Shown here piece after piece: positions 17,017 through 25,222 of a stretch of DNA of 64,000 bases. The DNA lies in contig NZ_AP023360.1 in assembly GCF_018326265.1 (NCBI RefSeq), positions 1,913,501 through 1,977,500 on the forward strand, read 5' to 3'. The notes below the pieces were generated by a model. It did no database searches and was not told where the DNA came from. It saw only the letters and a list, made by a program, of their open reading frames with translations. The DNA comes from Catellatospora sp. IY07-71. GTDB lineage: Bacteria; Actinomycetota; Actinomycetes; Mycobacteriales; Micromonosporaceae. Numbering within the stretch: position 1 is the stretch's first letter; the number at the start of each line of letters is the position of its first letter. The position numbers and the translations under genes are program-made.

Positions 17017-17877
17017 GTGCATCACGCGAACCACTTCTACGGCCACGCGCAGGTGCTCGCCCGGTACTGCGACCTTGGCGAGCTCGACGCGCCGCCGCGC
17101 ATGCTCGGCTACCTGCAGCACGGCTGGAACATCGGCGACGGGCTCGCGCCCGGCACGCCGTACGTCGAGGGCGCCCCGATCTTCGTGTGGTCCGAGCAGA
17201 CGCGCCGCCGGGCGTGGTCGCTGGGCCGCCGCAACGTGACCGTGGTCGGCGCCCCCTGGATCTACCTGCTGGCCCTGGAGCCGGAGGGGCCGGCCGCGCC
17301 GCCGCGCGAGGGCACCATCTGGTACCCGTTCCACGGCTGGGAGGGCCAGGAGGTCAAGGGCGACCACCGCCGCCTCATCGCCACCATCAAGGACGTCGAG
17401 GAGGGGCCGGTCACCGTCTGCCTGTACTGGGCGGAGTTCCAGACCCGGCGCATCCGCCGCCTCTACGAGCGGGCCGGCTTCCGCGTCATCTGCCACGGCT
17501 ACCGCGGGCACTGGTGGCGCCAGACCAACCCGGACTTCCTGCTCGGCCAGCTCACCGAGCTGCGCCGGCACAGGCGGGTGGCGTCCAACCGGGTCAGCAG
17601 CGCGCTGTTCTACGGCCTGGCCGCCGGCTGCGAGTCCGCCGTGTACGGCGACCCGATGGTGCTGCACGCCGAGGACCCGACCTTCGGCGGCGTGGCCCGC
17701 ATCCGGCGGCAGTGGCCGGAACTGCACGGCACCCACGTCGACCACGCCACCGCCCGCGCCATCGCCGACGACGAGCTCGGCACGGCGTACCTGACCTCAC
17801 CCGCGTCCCTGCGCCGCCTGTTCGGCTGGGAGCACCTCCACACCCCCCGCCCCGTCCCCGCAGGAGCAGGCCGATGA
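17017..17877 (+). CDS. Unknown protein of the Pse cluster, possible glycosyltransferase
   Basis: This 286-residue protein has no signal peptide or membrane helix and I do not recognise a family with confidence. Its layout recalls a GT-B type transferase. An N-terminal part contains YLQHGWNIGDGL and a motif like RRRAWSLGRRNVTVVGAPWIYL, then YPFHGWEGQ. A second half has VICHGYRG, FLLGQLTELRRHRRVASN, VSSALFYGLAAG and VYGDPM, resembling the nucleotide-sugar binding half of such enzymes. It sits between pseC and the coiled-coil methyltransferase-like gene, overlapping the latter by 4 nt, so it probably uses or modifies the sugar. A CMP-pseudaminate transferase is one possibility; this is inference. 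Confidence 0.6.
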   Translation: MHHANHFYGHAQVLARYCDLGELDAPPRMLGYLQHGWNIGDGLAPGTPYVEGAPIFVWSEQTRRRAWSLGRRNVTVVGAPWIYLLALEPEGPAAPPREGTIWYPFHGWEGQEVKGDHRRLIATIKDVEEGPVTVCLYWAEFQTRRIRRLYERAGFRVICHGYRGHWWRQTNPDFLLGQLTELRRHRRVASNRVSSALFYGLAAGCESAVYGDPMVLHAEDPTFGGVARIRRQWPELHGTHVDHATARAIADDELGTAYLTSPASLRRLFGWEHLHTPRPVPAGAGR

Positions 17878-19640
17878 GCCCGTCGACCACCACCGTGCCG
17901 CAGAACCTCCGCCTGATCGGCGGCGAGATGCTGGTCTGGACCGATGACGAGCCGGCCGCCGACCGGCGCCCCGCGGCCGGCCCGGCGCTGCAGGAGGTGC
18001 TGCGCGACCTGGTCCGGCCCGGCGGGCGGGCGCTGGTCGCCGGCCCGCACGAGCAGGCGCTGATCAGCCTGCTCGCCGACGCGCCGATGGCGGTCACCTG
18101 CCTGGTGCGGGCGTATCCGGACGCCGAGGCGCTGGCCCGGCGGCTGCCGGGGGTGACCGTGCTGTGCGGCAGCGTCGCCAAGCTCGACCCGTCCGACACG
18201 TACGACCTGGTCGTCGCCTGCGACGGGCTGGAGCGGCTGCCCTCGGTCGAGGGCGCCGCGCTGAGCTGGGCGGAGACCGCCGACCTGATGGCGGGCGCGG
18301 TGCGCCCCGGCGGCACGCTGCTGCTGGCCCAGGAGAACCTGCTCGGCGTGCACCGCCTGGTCCGCATGTCCCCCTGGTACGGCGAGCGCACCGACGCGGA
18401 CTGGACGCCGCTCGGCGACTACGACGCCACCCGGCCCGCCTCGCCCGGCGAGCTGGTGTCGAGCCTGGCCGGGCGCGGGCTGACCGTCGCCGAGCCGATG
18501 GCGGGCTTCCCGACCGCGCACGAGCCGTCGGTGCTCGCGCCGCTCGACCGGCTGGCCGACCCGCACCTGGCCGGGTTCGTCCGCATCGCGGTGTCCGCCG
18601 CGTACGGCGCCCAGCTCGCCGGCCGCCCGGTGCTCAGCGACCCGCGAGCGCTGGCGGGCAGCGCGCTGCGCGCCGGGTCGGCCGCCGAGTTCGCGCCGGT
18701 CTGGCTGGTCGCCGCGACCCGGGCCGGAGCGCTGATCCCGCGCCAGCGCGTGGTCGTCGCCGACGCGGGCACGGTGCCCCACCCGGTGCGCTACGAGGTG
18801 GTCCGCGCCGAACACGGCTGGTCCCGCCAGGTGCTCGGCGATCCCACGCTGCGCAGCCGCGACGGGGTGTACCGGGACCCGGCGGCGCTGGCCGGGCCGC
18901 TGCCGCGCGGCAGGCTGTTCGAGGAGCAGCTGATCGAGCTGTGCCTGCGCCGCGACCTGCCTGAGCTGAGCCGCGTGCTGACCCGCTACGCCGCCTGGCT
19001 GGCCGAGGGGGCGGACGAGGACGGCACGGTCGGCGGGGTGGCGCTCTGGGCCGCCCCGGGTGACCTGCTGCTCGACGGCGAAGGCTGCACGCCGTGGGAC
19101 CCGACCTGGTCCACCACGGTGCGCGCGCCGCTGGACGTGGCGCTGGCCCGCTCGCTGCGCACGTTCGCGGTACGCCTGATCACCGGGGGCTACTCGCACC
19201 CGTGGCCCGTGCTGGTCGACGCGGATTCGCTGGTGGTGATCCTCGCGGGCATGGCCGGGCACACCCTGGAGCGGCCGGTGCTGGCCGCGGCCGTCGACCT
19301 GGAGGCGCGCCTGCGCGCCGCCGAGCATGGCCTGGACGAGGCCGGCCGCGAGCGGCTGCGCGAGCGGCTGGCCGCGGTCACCCCCGGCACCCCGCCGCTG
19401 GACCTGGACAGCCACCGGGAGCTGCACGCCGCCAACGACCGGCTGCGCGAGGAGCTGGCCCACGCCGTGTCGCGCGTCGCGTGGGCCGAGGAGCTGCTGG
19501 AATCACGGGAGAAGGCGCTGCGGCACGCCGAGGACAAGCTCGACATCCTCAGCGGCTCGTTCAGCTTCCGGCTGGGCAAGCTGCTGATCTACCCGCTGCG
19601 CAAGGCCAAGGGCCTCGCCAAGCGGCTGCTGCGGCGCTGA
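17874..19640 (+). CDS. Methyltransferase-like protein with C-terminal coiled coil, Pse cluster
   Basis: 588 residues from ATG 17874 (ATGA overlap with the previous stop). Residues about 45-165 look like a class I methyltransferase-type Rossmann fold: GGRALVAGPHEQALISLL, VTVLCGSVAKLD, YDLVVACDGLERLP and AVRPGGTLLLAQEN. The glycine motif is weak, so methyl transfer is not certain. A long middle region (about 200-500) is unassigned. Residues about 510-565 form a predicted coiled coil, followed by the basic tail GKLLIYPLRKAKGLAKRLLRR ending at the C-terminus, a kind of end seen on glycan-assembly proteins that sit at the membrane. It may methylate or help transfer the Pse-containing glycan. Confidence 0.6.
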   Translation: MSPSTTTVPQNLRLIGGEMLVWTDDEPAADRRPAAGPALQEVLRDLVRPGGRALVAGPHEQALISLLADAPMAVTCLVRAYPDAEALARRLPGVTVLCGSVAKLDPSDTYDLVVACDGLERLPSVEGAALSWAETADLMAGAVRPGGTLLLAQENLLGVHRLVRMSPWYGERTDADWTPLGDYDATRPASPGELVSSLAGRGLTVAEPMAGFPTAHEPSVLAPLDRLADPHLAGFVRIAVSAAYGAQLAGRPVLSDPRALAGSALRAGSAAEFAPVWLVAATRAGALIPRQRVVVADAGTVPHPVRYEVVRAEHGWSRQVLGDPTLRSRDGVYRDPAALAGPLPRGRLFEEQLIELCLRRDLPELSRVLTRYAAWLAEGADEDGTVGGVALWAAPGDLLLDGEGCTPWDPTWSTTVRAPLDVALARSLRTFAVRLITGGYSHPWPVLVDADSLVVILAGMAGHTLERPVLAAAVDLEARLRAAEHGLDEAGRERLRERLAAVTPGTPPLDLDSHRELHAANDRLREELAHAVSRVAWAEELLESREKALRHAEDKLDILSGSFSFRLGKLLIYPLRKAKGLAKRLLRR

Positions 19641-19654
19641 CAGGGGGACATCGG

Positions 19655-20383
19655 ATGCGGATGCTCGGCGTGATCCAGGCCCGGATGGGCTCCACCCGGC
19701 TGCCCGGCAAGGTGCTGCGGCCGCTCGCGGGCAGCACCGTGCTGGGCCGGGTGGTCCGTGCGGCCCGGGAGAGCGGCGCGGTCGACGAGCTGGTGGTGGC
19801 CACCACGATCGAGGACGCCGACGACGCGGTCGTGGCCGAGTGCACGCGGCTGGGCGTGGCCTGGCACCGCGGCCCGGTCGACGACGTGCTGACCCGATTC
19901 CTGGGCGCGCTCGACGCCCACCCGGCCGACGCGGTCATGCGGTTCACCGCGGACTGCCCGCTGCTGGACCCGGAGATCGTGGCGCTGGGCGGGCGGGTGT
20001 TCCGCGCCGTGCCGGGGCTGGACTACCTGAGCACGTCGCTGGCCCGGATGCTGCCGCGCGGGCTGGACGTCGAGGTGATCCGGGCGGACACGCTGCGCAC
20101 GCTGGACCGGCTGGCCACGGCGCACCACCGGGTGCATGTCACGTCGTACGCGTACACCCATCCGGACCGGTTCCGGGTGCTGGGCCTCACCCTGCCGCCG
20201 GACCGCACCGGTCTGCGGCTGACCCTGGACACGCCGGAGGACTGGCGGCTCGTCGAGGCGGTGGTGGCGGAGTTCGGCGACAGCAGCGTGCCGCTGGCCA
20301 AGCTGGCCGAGTGGCTGTCGGCGCATCCTGAGGTGGCGGCGTACAACGCGCACGTGGAGCAGAAGGCGCTGGAGCGGGGATGA
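19655..20383 (+). CDS. pseF: Cytidylyltransferase, CMP-pseudaminic acid synthetase (SpsF/PseF family)
   Basis: The 242-residue protein activates the nonulosonic acid as a CMP sugar. The start of the fold, MLGVIQARMGSTRLPGKVLRPLAGS, holds the nucleotide-binding motif, followed by RGPVDDVLTRFLGAL, FTADCPLLDPEIV and a long C-terminal half typical of the SpsF type. SpsF-like proteins are also called spore-coat polysaccharide proteins; here the adjacent pseG, pseI and pseB make CMP-Pse synthesis the best reading. ATG 19655 follows CAGGGGGAC. The 3' end overlaps pseG by 4 nt (ATGA). Confidence 0.85.
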   Translation: MRMLGVIQARMGSTRLPGKVLRPLAGSTVLGRVVRAARESGAVDELVVATTIEDADDAVVAECTRLGVAWHRGPVDDVLTRFLGALDAHPADAVMRFTADCPLLDPEIVALGGRVFRAVPGLDYLSTSLARMLPRGLDVEVIRADTLRTLDRLATAHHRVHVTSYAYTHPDRFRVLGLTLPPDRTGLRLTLDTPEDWRLVEAVVAEFGDSSVPLAKLAEWLSAHPEVAAYNAHVEQKALERG

Positions 20384-21444
20384 CGCCGGTCCGCGTCGGG
20401 CTGCGCTGCGACGCCGGGGCCACCCGCGGCGTCGGTCACCTGGTGCGCTGCGTCGCGCTGGGCGAGGAGCTGGCGTCCCGGGGCGTGCGGCCGGTGTTCC
20501 TCGGGGACACCGGCGGCCTGCCCTGGGCCGAGGAGCAGCTGGCCAGGCGCGGGTTCGCGCGGGTGCCCGGACCGGACACACCGGACGGCGCCGTCGCGGC
20601 CGTCAAGGAGCACGGGCTGGCCGCGATGGTGCTGGACTCGTACACCCTCGATCCCGCCTGCGCCGGCGCCCTGCGGGAGCGGGGCGTGCCGGTGCTGGCC
20701 GTGGTCGACGGCGACCTGCGCGGCCAGGACGCCGACCTCTACCTGGACCAGAACCTGGACGCGGAGCTGGCCGCGCCCCCGCTGCCGCCGGACGCGGTCC
20801 GCCTGGCCGGCCTGCGCTACGTGCTGCTGCGCGACGACGTGCTGCGCCTGCGGCCGACGGCGCCGGTCCGCCACCCGGGCGCGGCCCGTCCGAAGGTGCT
20901 GGCCTTCTTCGGCGGCACGGACGCGTTCAGCGCGGCGCCGCCGCTGTGCCGCCTGGTGCTCGGCACCGGCCTGCCGCTGGAGCTGACCGTGGTGGCGGGC
21001 ACGCCCGCGCTGCACCGGCAGCTGCTGTCCCTGCCGGTGGGCCCGGAGCAGGCGATCCACGTGCTGGCGCCGACGGACCGGCTGCCCGCGCTGGTCGCCG
21101 AAGCCGATCTGGTGGTGAGTGCGTCGGGCACCTCGACCTGGGAGCTGCTGTGCCTCGGTGCGGCGGCCGCGCTGGTGTGGGTCGTCGACAACCAGGAACT
21201 CGGATATGAACGGGTTGTTGCCCGGGGACTGTCCGCGGGGTTGGGCCATCTGTCCGACCTGACCGATCCGGACGGTTCGCATGCCGTTGCCGCTCGTGAC
21301 ACATTGCGACGGCTTCTGTCTTCCCCGAACGCCCGCGCCGCAGCCTCCGCGCGGGCTCTTGGCGCAGTAGACGGCCTTGGTCGGGCCCGTGTGGCGGATG
21401 AGCTGCTGGCTCTCGTCGTCTCCCGCCGCCATCACGCAGCGTAA
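20380..21444 (+). CDS. pseG: UDP-2,4-diacetamido-2,4,6-trideoxy-L-altropyranose hydrolase
   Basis: PseG removes UDP from the acetylated intermediate by breaking the C1-O bond, giving the free sugar used by PseI. The 354-residue GT-B fold protein opens with RVGLRCDAGATRGVGHLVRC, the PseG version of the GxGHxxRC motif, and has VLDSYTLDP and LAVVDGDLR in the N-terminal domain. In the second domain VLAFFGGTDAFSAAP, SASGTSTWELLCLGAAAALVW and ELGYERVVARGLSAGLG form the UDP site. It closes the CMP-Pse gene set and overlaps pseF by 4 nt. Confidence 0.9.
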   Translation: MTPVRVGLRCDAGATRGVGHLVRCVALGEELASRGVRPVFLGDTGGLPWAEEQLARRGFARVPGPDTPDGAVAAVKEHGLAAMVLDSYTLDPACAGALRERGVPVLAVVDGDLRGQDADLYLDQNLDAELAAPPLPPDAVRLAGLRYVLLRDDVLRLRPTAPVRHPGAARPKVLAFFGGTDAFSAAPPLCRLVLGTGLPLELTVVAGTPALHRQLLSLPVGPEQAIHVLAPTDRLPALVAEADLVVSASGTSTWELLCLGAAAALVWVVDNQELGYERVVARGLSAGLGHLSDLTDPDGSHAVAARDTLRRLLSSPNARAAASARALGAVDGLGRARVADELLALVVSRRHHAA

Positions 21445-21574
21445 TGATGGCTACGTGATCCAGTAATCCTGTTGTTACGCAGGGAACATGGCACGTTTAC
21501 CCGATATGACGTGGGGTTATTTTCCGTGAGAGTAGCCACTTTCGGGGCCGGATCGAGGGCTGTGGGAGGAGACG

Positions 21575-22879
21575 GTGACTACCGTCGCGCTCAAAGACGT
21601 CACCAAGGTGTTCCAGGATGGGACGGTGGCGGTGGACAACGTCAGCCTCGATGTGGCTGACGGTGAATTCATGGTTCTCCTGGGACCCTCCGGCTGTGGC
21701 AAGTCCACTGTGCTGCGGATGATCGCGGGCCTGGAGGATCCCACCACTGGTGCGATCATGCTCGACGGCCAGCTGGCCAACCAGCTGCCGCCGCGTGATC
21801 GCCGGATCGCGATGGTCTTCCAGGACTTCGCGCTGTACCCCCACATGACCGTGGGCGAGAACATCGGCTTCCCGCTGCGGCTGTCCGGCGTGGAGCCGGA
21901 GCCGCGGGCGGAGCGGGTCGCCGACGTGGCCAGTGCACTGGGCATCGGCGACGTGCTGGGCCGCAAGCCCAGCCAGCTGTCCGGCGGCCAGCGCCAGCGG
22001 GTGGCCATGGGCCGCGCCATCGTGCGCCGCCCCGGGCTCTTCCTGATGGACGAGCCGCTGTCCAACCTGGACAGTGGTCTGCGCGCCGAGCTGCGCGCCG
22101 AGATCTCCGGCCTGGTCCGCGAGCTGGGCGTCAGCACCGTGTACGTCACGCACGACCAGGCCGAGGCGCTGACCATGGCCGACCGCGTGGCCATCATGCG
22201 CAAGGGCGTGCTTCAGGACGTGGGCACCCCGACGCAGGTGTACGGCAAGCCGGCCACCCTGTACGTCGCCGCGTTCCTCGGCAGCCCGCGGATGAACCTG
22301 CTGGAGGCGTCGGTCTACGTGCACCTCGACCGCTACGTCCAGCTCAACCTGGGCGAGCAGTCGCTGTACCTGAAGTGGGACGACATCCGCGCCCGCGCCG
22401 TGTCGCACTTCCACGGCGAGCGCATCGTCATCGGCGTACGCGCCGAGGCGATCACGCCCGTGGCGCCCGACACCCCGGGCGACGTGCTGCAGGGCCGCAT
22501 CCGCTACCTGGAGCACCACGGCCACGAGTCGCTGGCCTTCGTCGACATCGGCGCGACCGCCGTCGTCGTCGACGAGATCGGCCGCTCCGCCGCCGAGGCC
22601 GAGGAGCACGGCTCCCGGCTGCGCCGCTTCGGGCACGTCATCAACCGGATGAAGGGCCGGAGCAACGGCGGCGCGACCACCGTCGCCGAGCGTCCTGCTC
22701 AGCGGGAGAGCGTTCTCTCCGACCCGGGCCGCCACCACCGGCGCGCCGCCGAGCTCGCGGTGCGGCTCGCGCCGTACCCGCAGATCAGCTCCGGGCACCC
22801 GCTGTCCATCGCGGTCCGCATGGACGCCCTGCACTTCTTCGACGAGCGGGGCGACCGGATCGACGTCGGCTGGCGCTGA
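21575..22879 (+). CDS. Orphan sugar-type ABC transporter ATP-binding protein (MalK/UgpC/MsiK-like)
   Basis: The 434-residue ATPase has Walker A GPSGCGKST, MVFQDFALYPHMTVGENIGFPL, signature LSGGQRQRVAMGRA, Walker B LFLMDEPLSNLDSGLRAE and the H-loop VYVTHDQAEALTMADR. A long C-terminal TOBE/regulatory part (from about 240) is typical of the MalK/UgpC group, though its last 100 residues diverge. No permease or binding protein lies nearby. In Streptomyces the single ATPase MsiK energises several sugar importers, so a shared role is plausible. GTG 21575 follows GGGAGGAG. The 130-bp upstream interval is less GC-rich and probably carries its own promoter. Confidence 0.85.
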   Translation: MTTVALKDVTKVFQDGTVAVDNVSLDVADGEFMVLLGPSGCGKSTVLRMIAGLEDPTTGAIMLDGQLANQLPPRDRRIAMVFQDFALYPHMTVGENIGFPLRLSGVEPEPRAERVADVASALGIGDVLGRKPSQLSGGQRQRVAMGRAIVRRPGLFLMDEPLSNLDSGLRAELRAEISGLVRELGVSTVYVTHDQAEALTMADRVAIMRKGVLQDVGTPTQVYGKPATLYVAAFLGSPRMNLLEASVYVHLDRYVQLNLGEQSLYLKWDDIRARAVSHFHGERIVIGVRAEAITPVAPDTPGDVLQGRIRYLEHHGHESLAFVDIGATAVVVDEIGRSAAEAEEHGSRLRRFGHVINRMKGRSNGGATTVAERPAQRESVLSDPGRHHRRAAELAVRLAPYPQISSGHPLSIAVRMDALHFFDERGDRIDVGWR

Positions 22880-22903
22880 CCTCCTTACGGTCTCCACGGC
22901 GAT

Positions 22904-22964
22904 GATCGCCGTCTCGTGTCAGAAAGTGTGGTCCTACCGCACTTCTCGACACGAGGCGGCGATC
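22904..22964. repeat. Interspersed palindrome, copy 2
   Basis: The arms GATCGCCGTCTCGTGTC and, in complement, GATCGCCGCCTCGTGTC continue to AGAAAGTGTGGT and GAGAAGTGCGGT around a 3-nt loop (CCT). It is the most symmetrical of the three copies and lies 25 bp after the ABC ATPase stop. Confidence 0.82.
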
Positions 22965-23014
22965 TTTCTTTGGAGGGCTGCAACCTGGTGCGGGTCCGGG
23001 AAGTGTGACAAGGC

Positions 23015-24103
23015 ATGACGACCGCGACGGCCGTGTCCGCCGACGACTTCGAGGGCTTCTACCAGGCCTGCTTCGCCCCGACCGTGCTGCTGGTGTACTC
23101 CTTCACCGCCGACATGGGCGCCGCCCAGGACGTGACCCAGGAGGCGTTCGCGCGGGCCTGGCAGCGCTGGCAGACCGTGTCGGAGTACAACGACCCGCTC
23201 GCCTGGGTCCGCCGCGTCGCGATCAACCTGGCCAACTCCCGCTGGCGCCGCATCCGCACGGCACGCAAGTACCTGGACCGGCAGCGCGAGGAGTTCGCGC
23301 CCGACGTCAACCCCGACCACGTCATGGTCGTCGCGGCGCTGCGCCGGCTGCCCAAGGGCCAGCGCGAGGCGCTGGTGCTGCACTACCTGGCCGACATGGC
23401 CGTCGAGGACGTGGCCCTGCAGCTGCAGGTGCCGACCGGCACGGTGAAGTCGTGGCTGTCCCGGGGCCGGTCCGCGCTCGCCGCCATCCTGGAGATCGAG
23501 GCGCCGAAGGTCGCCACCCCGGCCACGCAGCAGATCGTGGCGCGCGGCCAGGCCCGCCGCCGGCGGCAGCTCGCCGCCACGACGGCCGCCTGCCTGCTCG
23601 CCGCCGCCCTCGTGCTGGCCGTGCTCACCTCATGGCGTCCCTTCGCCGCCCCCGACCCGCTCAGCCCTACCCCGACCTCGTCGCGGCCCGCCGGCTGCGC
23701 CCCGGACCAGGTCCCGGCCGACCTCAGGCTGCCCGACTCGGAGTCGGAGGTGACGGTCAACGTGTTCAACGGGACGGCCGTCGCCGACCGGGCCGCTAAC
23801 GTCGGCGCGGATCTGACGAACCGCAAGTTCACCGTCGGCACCGTCGGCGAGGTGCGGGGGGAGTACGCCGAGGAGGTGGCGGTGCTGCGCTACGGGCCGG
23901 CGGCGGTCGGGGACGCGCGGCTGCTGGAGGCGTATCTGCTGAACGAGGCCACGATCGAGTTCGACCTGCAGCGGCAGACCGATGACGTGGACCTGATCGT
24001 CGGCGGCCGGTTCAAGCAGCTCGCGACGCCGACCGAGATGCGCCAGGCCGTCGCCGCCCTCGGCGCGCCCCAACTCCCGCCGGGCACCTGCCGTAAGCAG
24101 TAG
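23015..24103 (+). CDS. SigE-type ECF sigma factor fused to a membrane helix and LytR_C domain
   Basis: The 362-residue protein combines three parts. Residues 1-165 are an ECF sigma factor of the SigE group, with region 2 (FYQACFAPTVLLVYSFTADMG, DVTQEAFARAWQRW) and region 4 (LPKGQREALVLHYLADM, VPTGTVKSWLSRGRSAL). A basic stretch then leads to one hydrophobic helix (about 185-205, AACLLAAALVLAVLTSW). The exported part at about 245-345 matches the LytR_C domain (VTVNVFNGTAVADRAANVGA, EVAVLRYGPAAVGDARLLEAYL, VDLIVGGRF). A sigma factor tethered to the membrane with an extracytoplasmic wall-related domain could sense the envelope directly. No anti-sigma gene is adjacent. Domain calls are firm; the signalling role is inference. 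Confidence 0.85.
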   Translation: MTTATAVSADDFEGFYQACFAPTVLLVYSFTADMGAAQDVTQEAFARAWQRWQTVSEYNDPLAWVRRVAINLANSRWRRIRTARKYLDRQREEFAPDVNPDHVMVVAALRRLPKGQREALVLHYLADMAVEDVALQLQVPTGTVKSWLSRGRSALAAILEIEAPKVATPATQQIVARGQARRRRQLAATTAACLLAAALVLAVLTSWRPFAAPDPLSPTPTSSRPAGCAPDQVPADLRLPDSESEVTVNVFNGTAVADRAANVGADLTNRKFTVGTVGEVRGEYAEEVAVLRYGPAAVGDARLLEAYLLNEATIEFDLQRQTDDVDLIVGGRFKQLATPTEMRQAVAALGAPQLPPGTCRKQ

Positions 24104-24107
24104 CGGG

Positions 24108-24144
24108 GCGGCCGTGCGCCGTCGACCCGGCGGCGCACGGCCGC
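24108..24144. terminator. Bidirectional hairpin after the sigma-LytR_C gene
   Basis: GCGGCCGTGCGCCG at 24108-24121 pairs perfectly with CGGCGCACGGCCGC at 24131-24144 over a 9-nt loop, between convergent genes. No T tract is present. Confidence 0.65.
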
Positions 24145-24153
24145 TGGTCTGGA

Positions 24154-24441
24154 CTAAAGGGCCGCCGCACGCTGCTCGTCAGCGGCCAGGCGGAGATCGC
24201 GGAAGTCCTGGACGGCCGCGAGTGAAAGCCTGACCAGCCGCGCGAGATCGCCTCGTGCGAGCAGCAGGACGTCGTCGAGGACGTCCGGCGGGATCTCCAG
24301 CTGACGGGGGCCGTAGCAGTCGTGCCACGCCATGTCCGTCAGGTGGAGCAGGTCGAGCACGGCCTCCACGTCACGCGCACCGAACTCCTGCGCGATCCGG
24401 GGCTTACGTTCGTCGCGGCGTTGCGTGCTGCCGATGGCCAT
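24154..24441 (-). CDS. Hypothetical protein, 95 residues
   Basis: The protein is mostly helical and charged, with Leu- and Asp-rich stretches (VEAVLDLLHLTDMAWHDCYG, VLDDVLLLARGDLARLVRL). I do not recognise a family. It has no signal peptide or membrane helix, so it should be cytoplasmic. It is convergent to the sigma-LytR_C gene and reads away from the tRNA-Arg gene. The codon pattern is normal for the window and the ATG at 24441 is a plausible start, so it is probably a real gene. Confidence 0.6.
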   Translation of the reverse strand: MAIGSTQRRDERKPRIAQEFGARDVEAVLDLLHLTDMAWHDCYGPRQLEIPPDVLDDVLLLARGDLARLVRLSLAAVQDFRDLRLAADEQRAAAL

Positions 24442-24543
24442 GCGCGCAGTATCCGCCTTCCGCGAGGCGGGCGGGGGGCACCGGGCACGGAACGCGCGGC
24501 TGTGCCGACACGGCGCGGATCTTTGTGAAACAGCGGTGTGACG

Positions 24544-24619
24544 TGGTGCCCCCGGCAGGAATCGAACCTGCGACCTGCGGTTTAGGAAACCGTCGCTCTA
24601 TCCCCTGAGCTACGAGGGC
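24544..24619 (-). tRNA. tRNA-Arg (anticodon CCU), CCA encoded
   Basis: On the minus strand the gene begins GCCCTCG and ends CGGGGGC plus discriminator A and an encoded CCA. The acceptor stem pairs with one G-U. The D arm (TAGCTCAGGGGATAGAGC), the anticodon loop TTCCTAA and the T arm (GCAGGTTCGAATCCTGC) are all standard. The anticodon CCU reads AGG, a rare codon in this GC-rich genome. Confidence 0.95.
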
Positions 24620-24664
24620 GCGGGGTCAGCCTACCTGGACTCCGCGCGAATTTTCACACAGGCC

Positions 24665-25135
24665 TCAGCGGTTCGGGCGCAGCGTCCAAGTGATGGTCAT
24701 CTCGCCCGTGGTCACGCCCTCGGTGTTCGCGATGGTGACCAGCACGTCGAACTCCGGCCGCTGCCCCGCGTCCAGCTCCGCGACGACATCCGGGGCCGCC
24801 CGGTCGAGCGTCGCGGTCGCGCTGACCACGCCCATCGCGAGCTTCTGGTACGCGATCGTGGCGCGCACCGCGAGCGGCGTGGCCCGGTGCAGCTGGTCGC
24901 CGAACGCGGCGAGCACGATCGCGCCGGACGCCGTCTCGGCCAGCGTGAACATGGCGCCGGCGTGCGGGCCGCCCACGTGGTTGTGCACGGCCGGGTCGTC
25001 GGGCAGCTCGACGACGGCGACCGCGCCGTCCGCGTCCGCGGTGACCCTGGTGAAGCGAATGCCGAGCGTACGGGCGAACGGGACGCGGGCGAGCATGCCC
25101 TCGGCGACGGCAGCGGTGTCGATCGTCATGGACAT
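24665..25135 (-). CDS. Hotdog-fold thioesterase-like protein (DUF4442/PaaI type)
   Basis: This 156-residue protein has the single-domain hotdog pattern: a first helix, LGIRFTRVTADADGAVAVVEL, the HNHVGGPHAGAMFTLAETASG segment that forms the central helix, and the closing strands VLVTIANTEGVTTGEMTITW. Such proteins hydrolyse acyl-CoA thioesters; the substrate is unknown. ATG 25135 or 25129 is the likely start, because the frame further upstream runs into palindrome copy 3 and is unlikely to be translated. It follows the MFS transporter gene on the same strand. Confidence 0.8.
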   Translation of the reverse strand: MSMTIDTAAVAEGMLARVPFARTLGIRFTRVTADADGAVAVVELPDDPAVHNHVGGPHAGAMFTLAETASGAIVLAAFGDQLHRATPLAVRATIAYQKLAMGVVSATATLDRAAPDVVAELDAGQRPEFDVLVTIANTEGVTTGEMTITWTLRPNR

Positions 25136-25222
25136 GATGTTACTGACCGGTAATGTCCTCGGGCAAGGACGGCCCGCCGCCCGGAGCCCGCCGGTGCGGC
25201 TCGCCGACGGCTCCCTGCGCAA

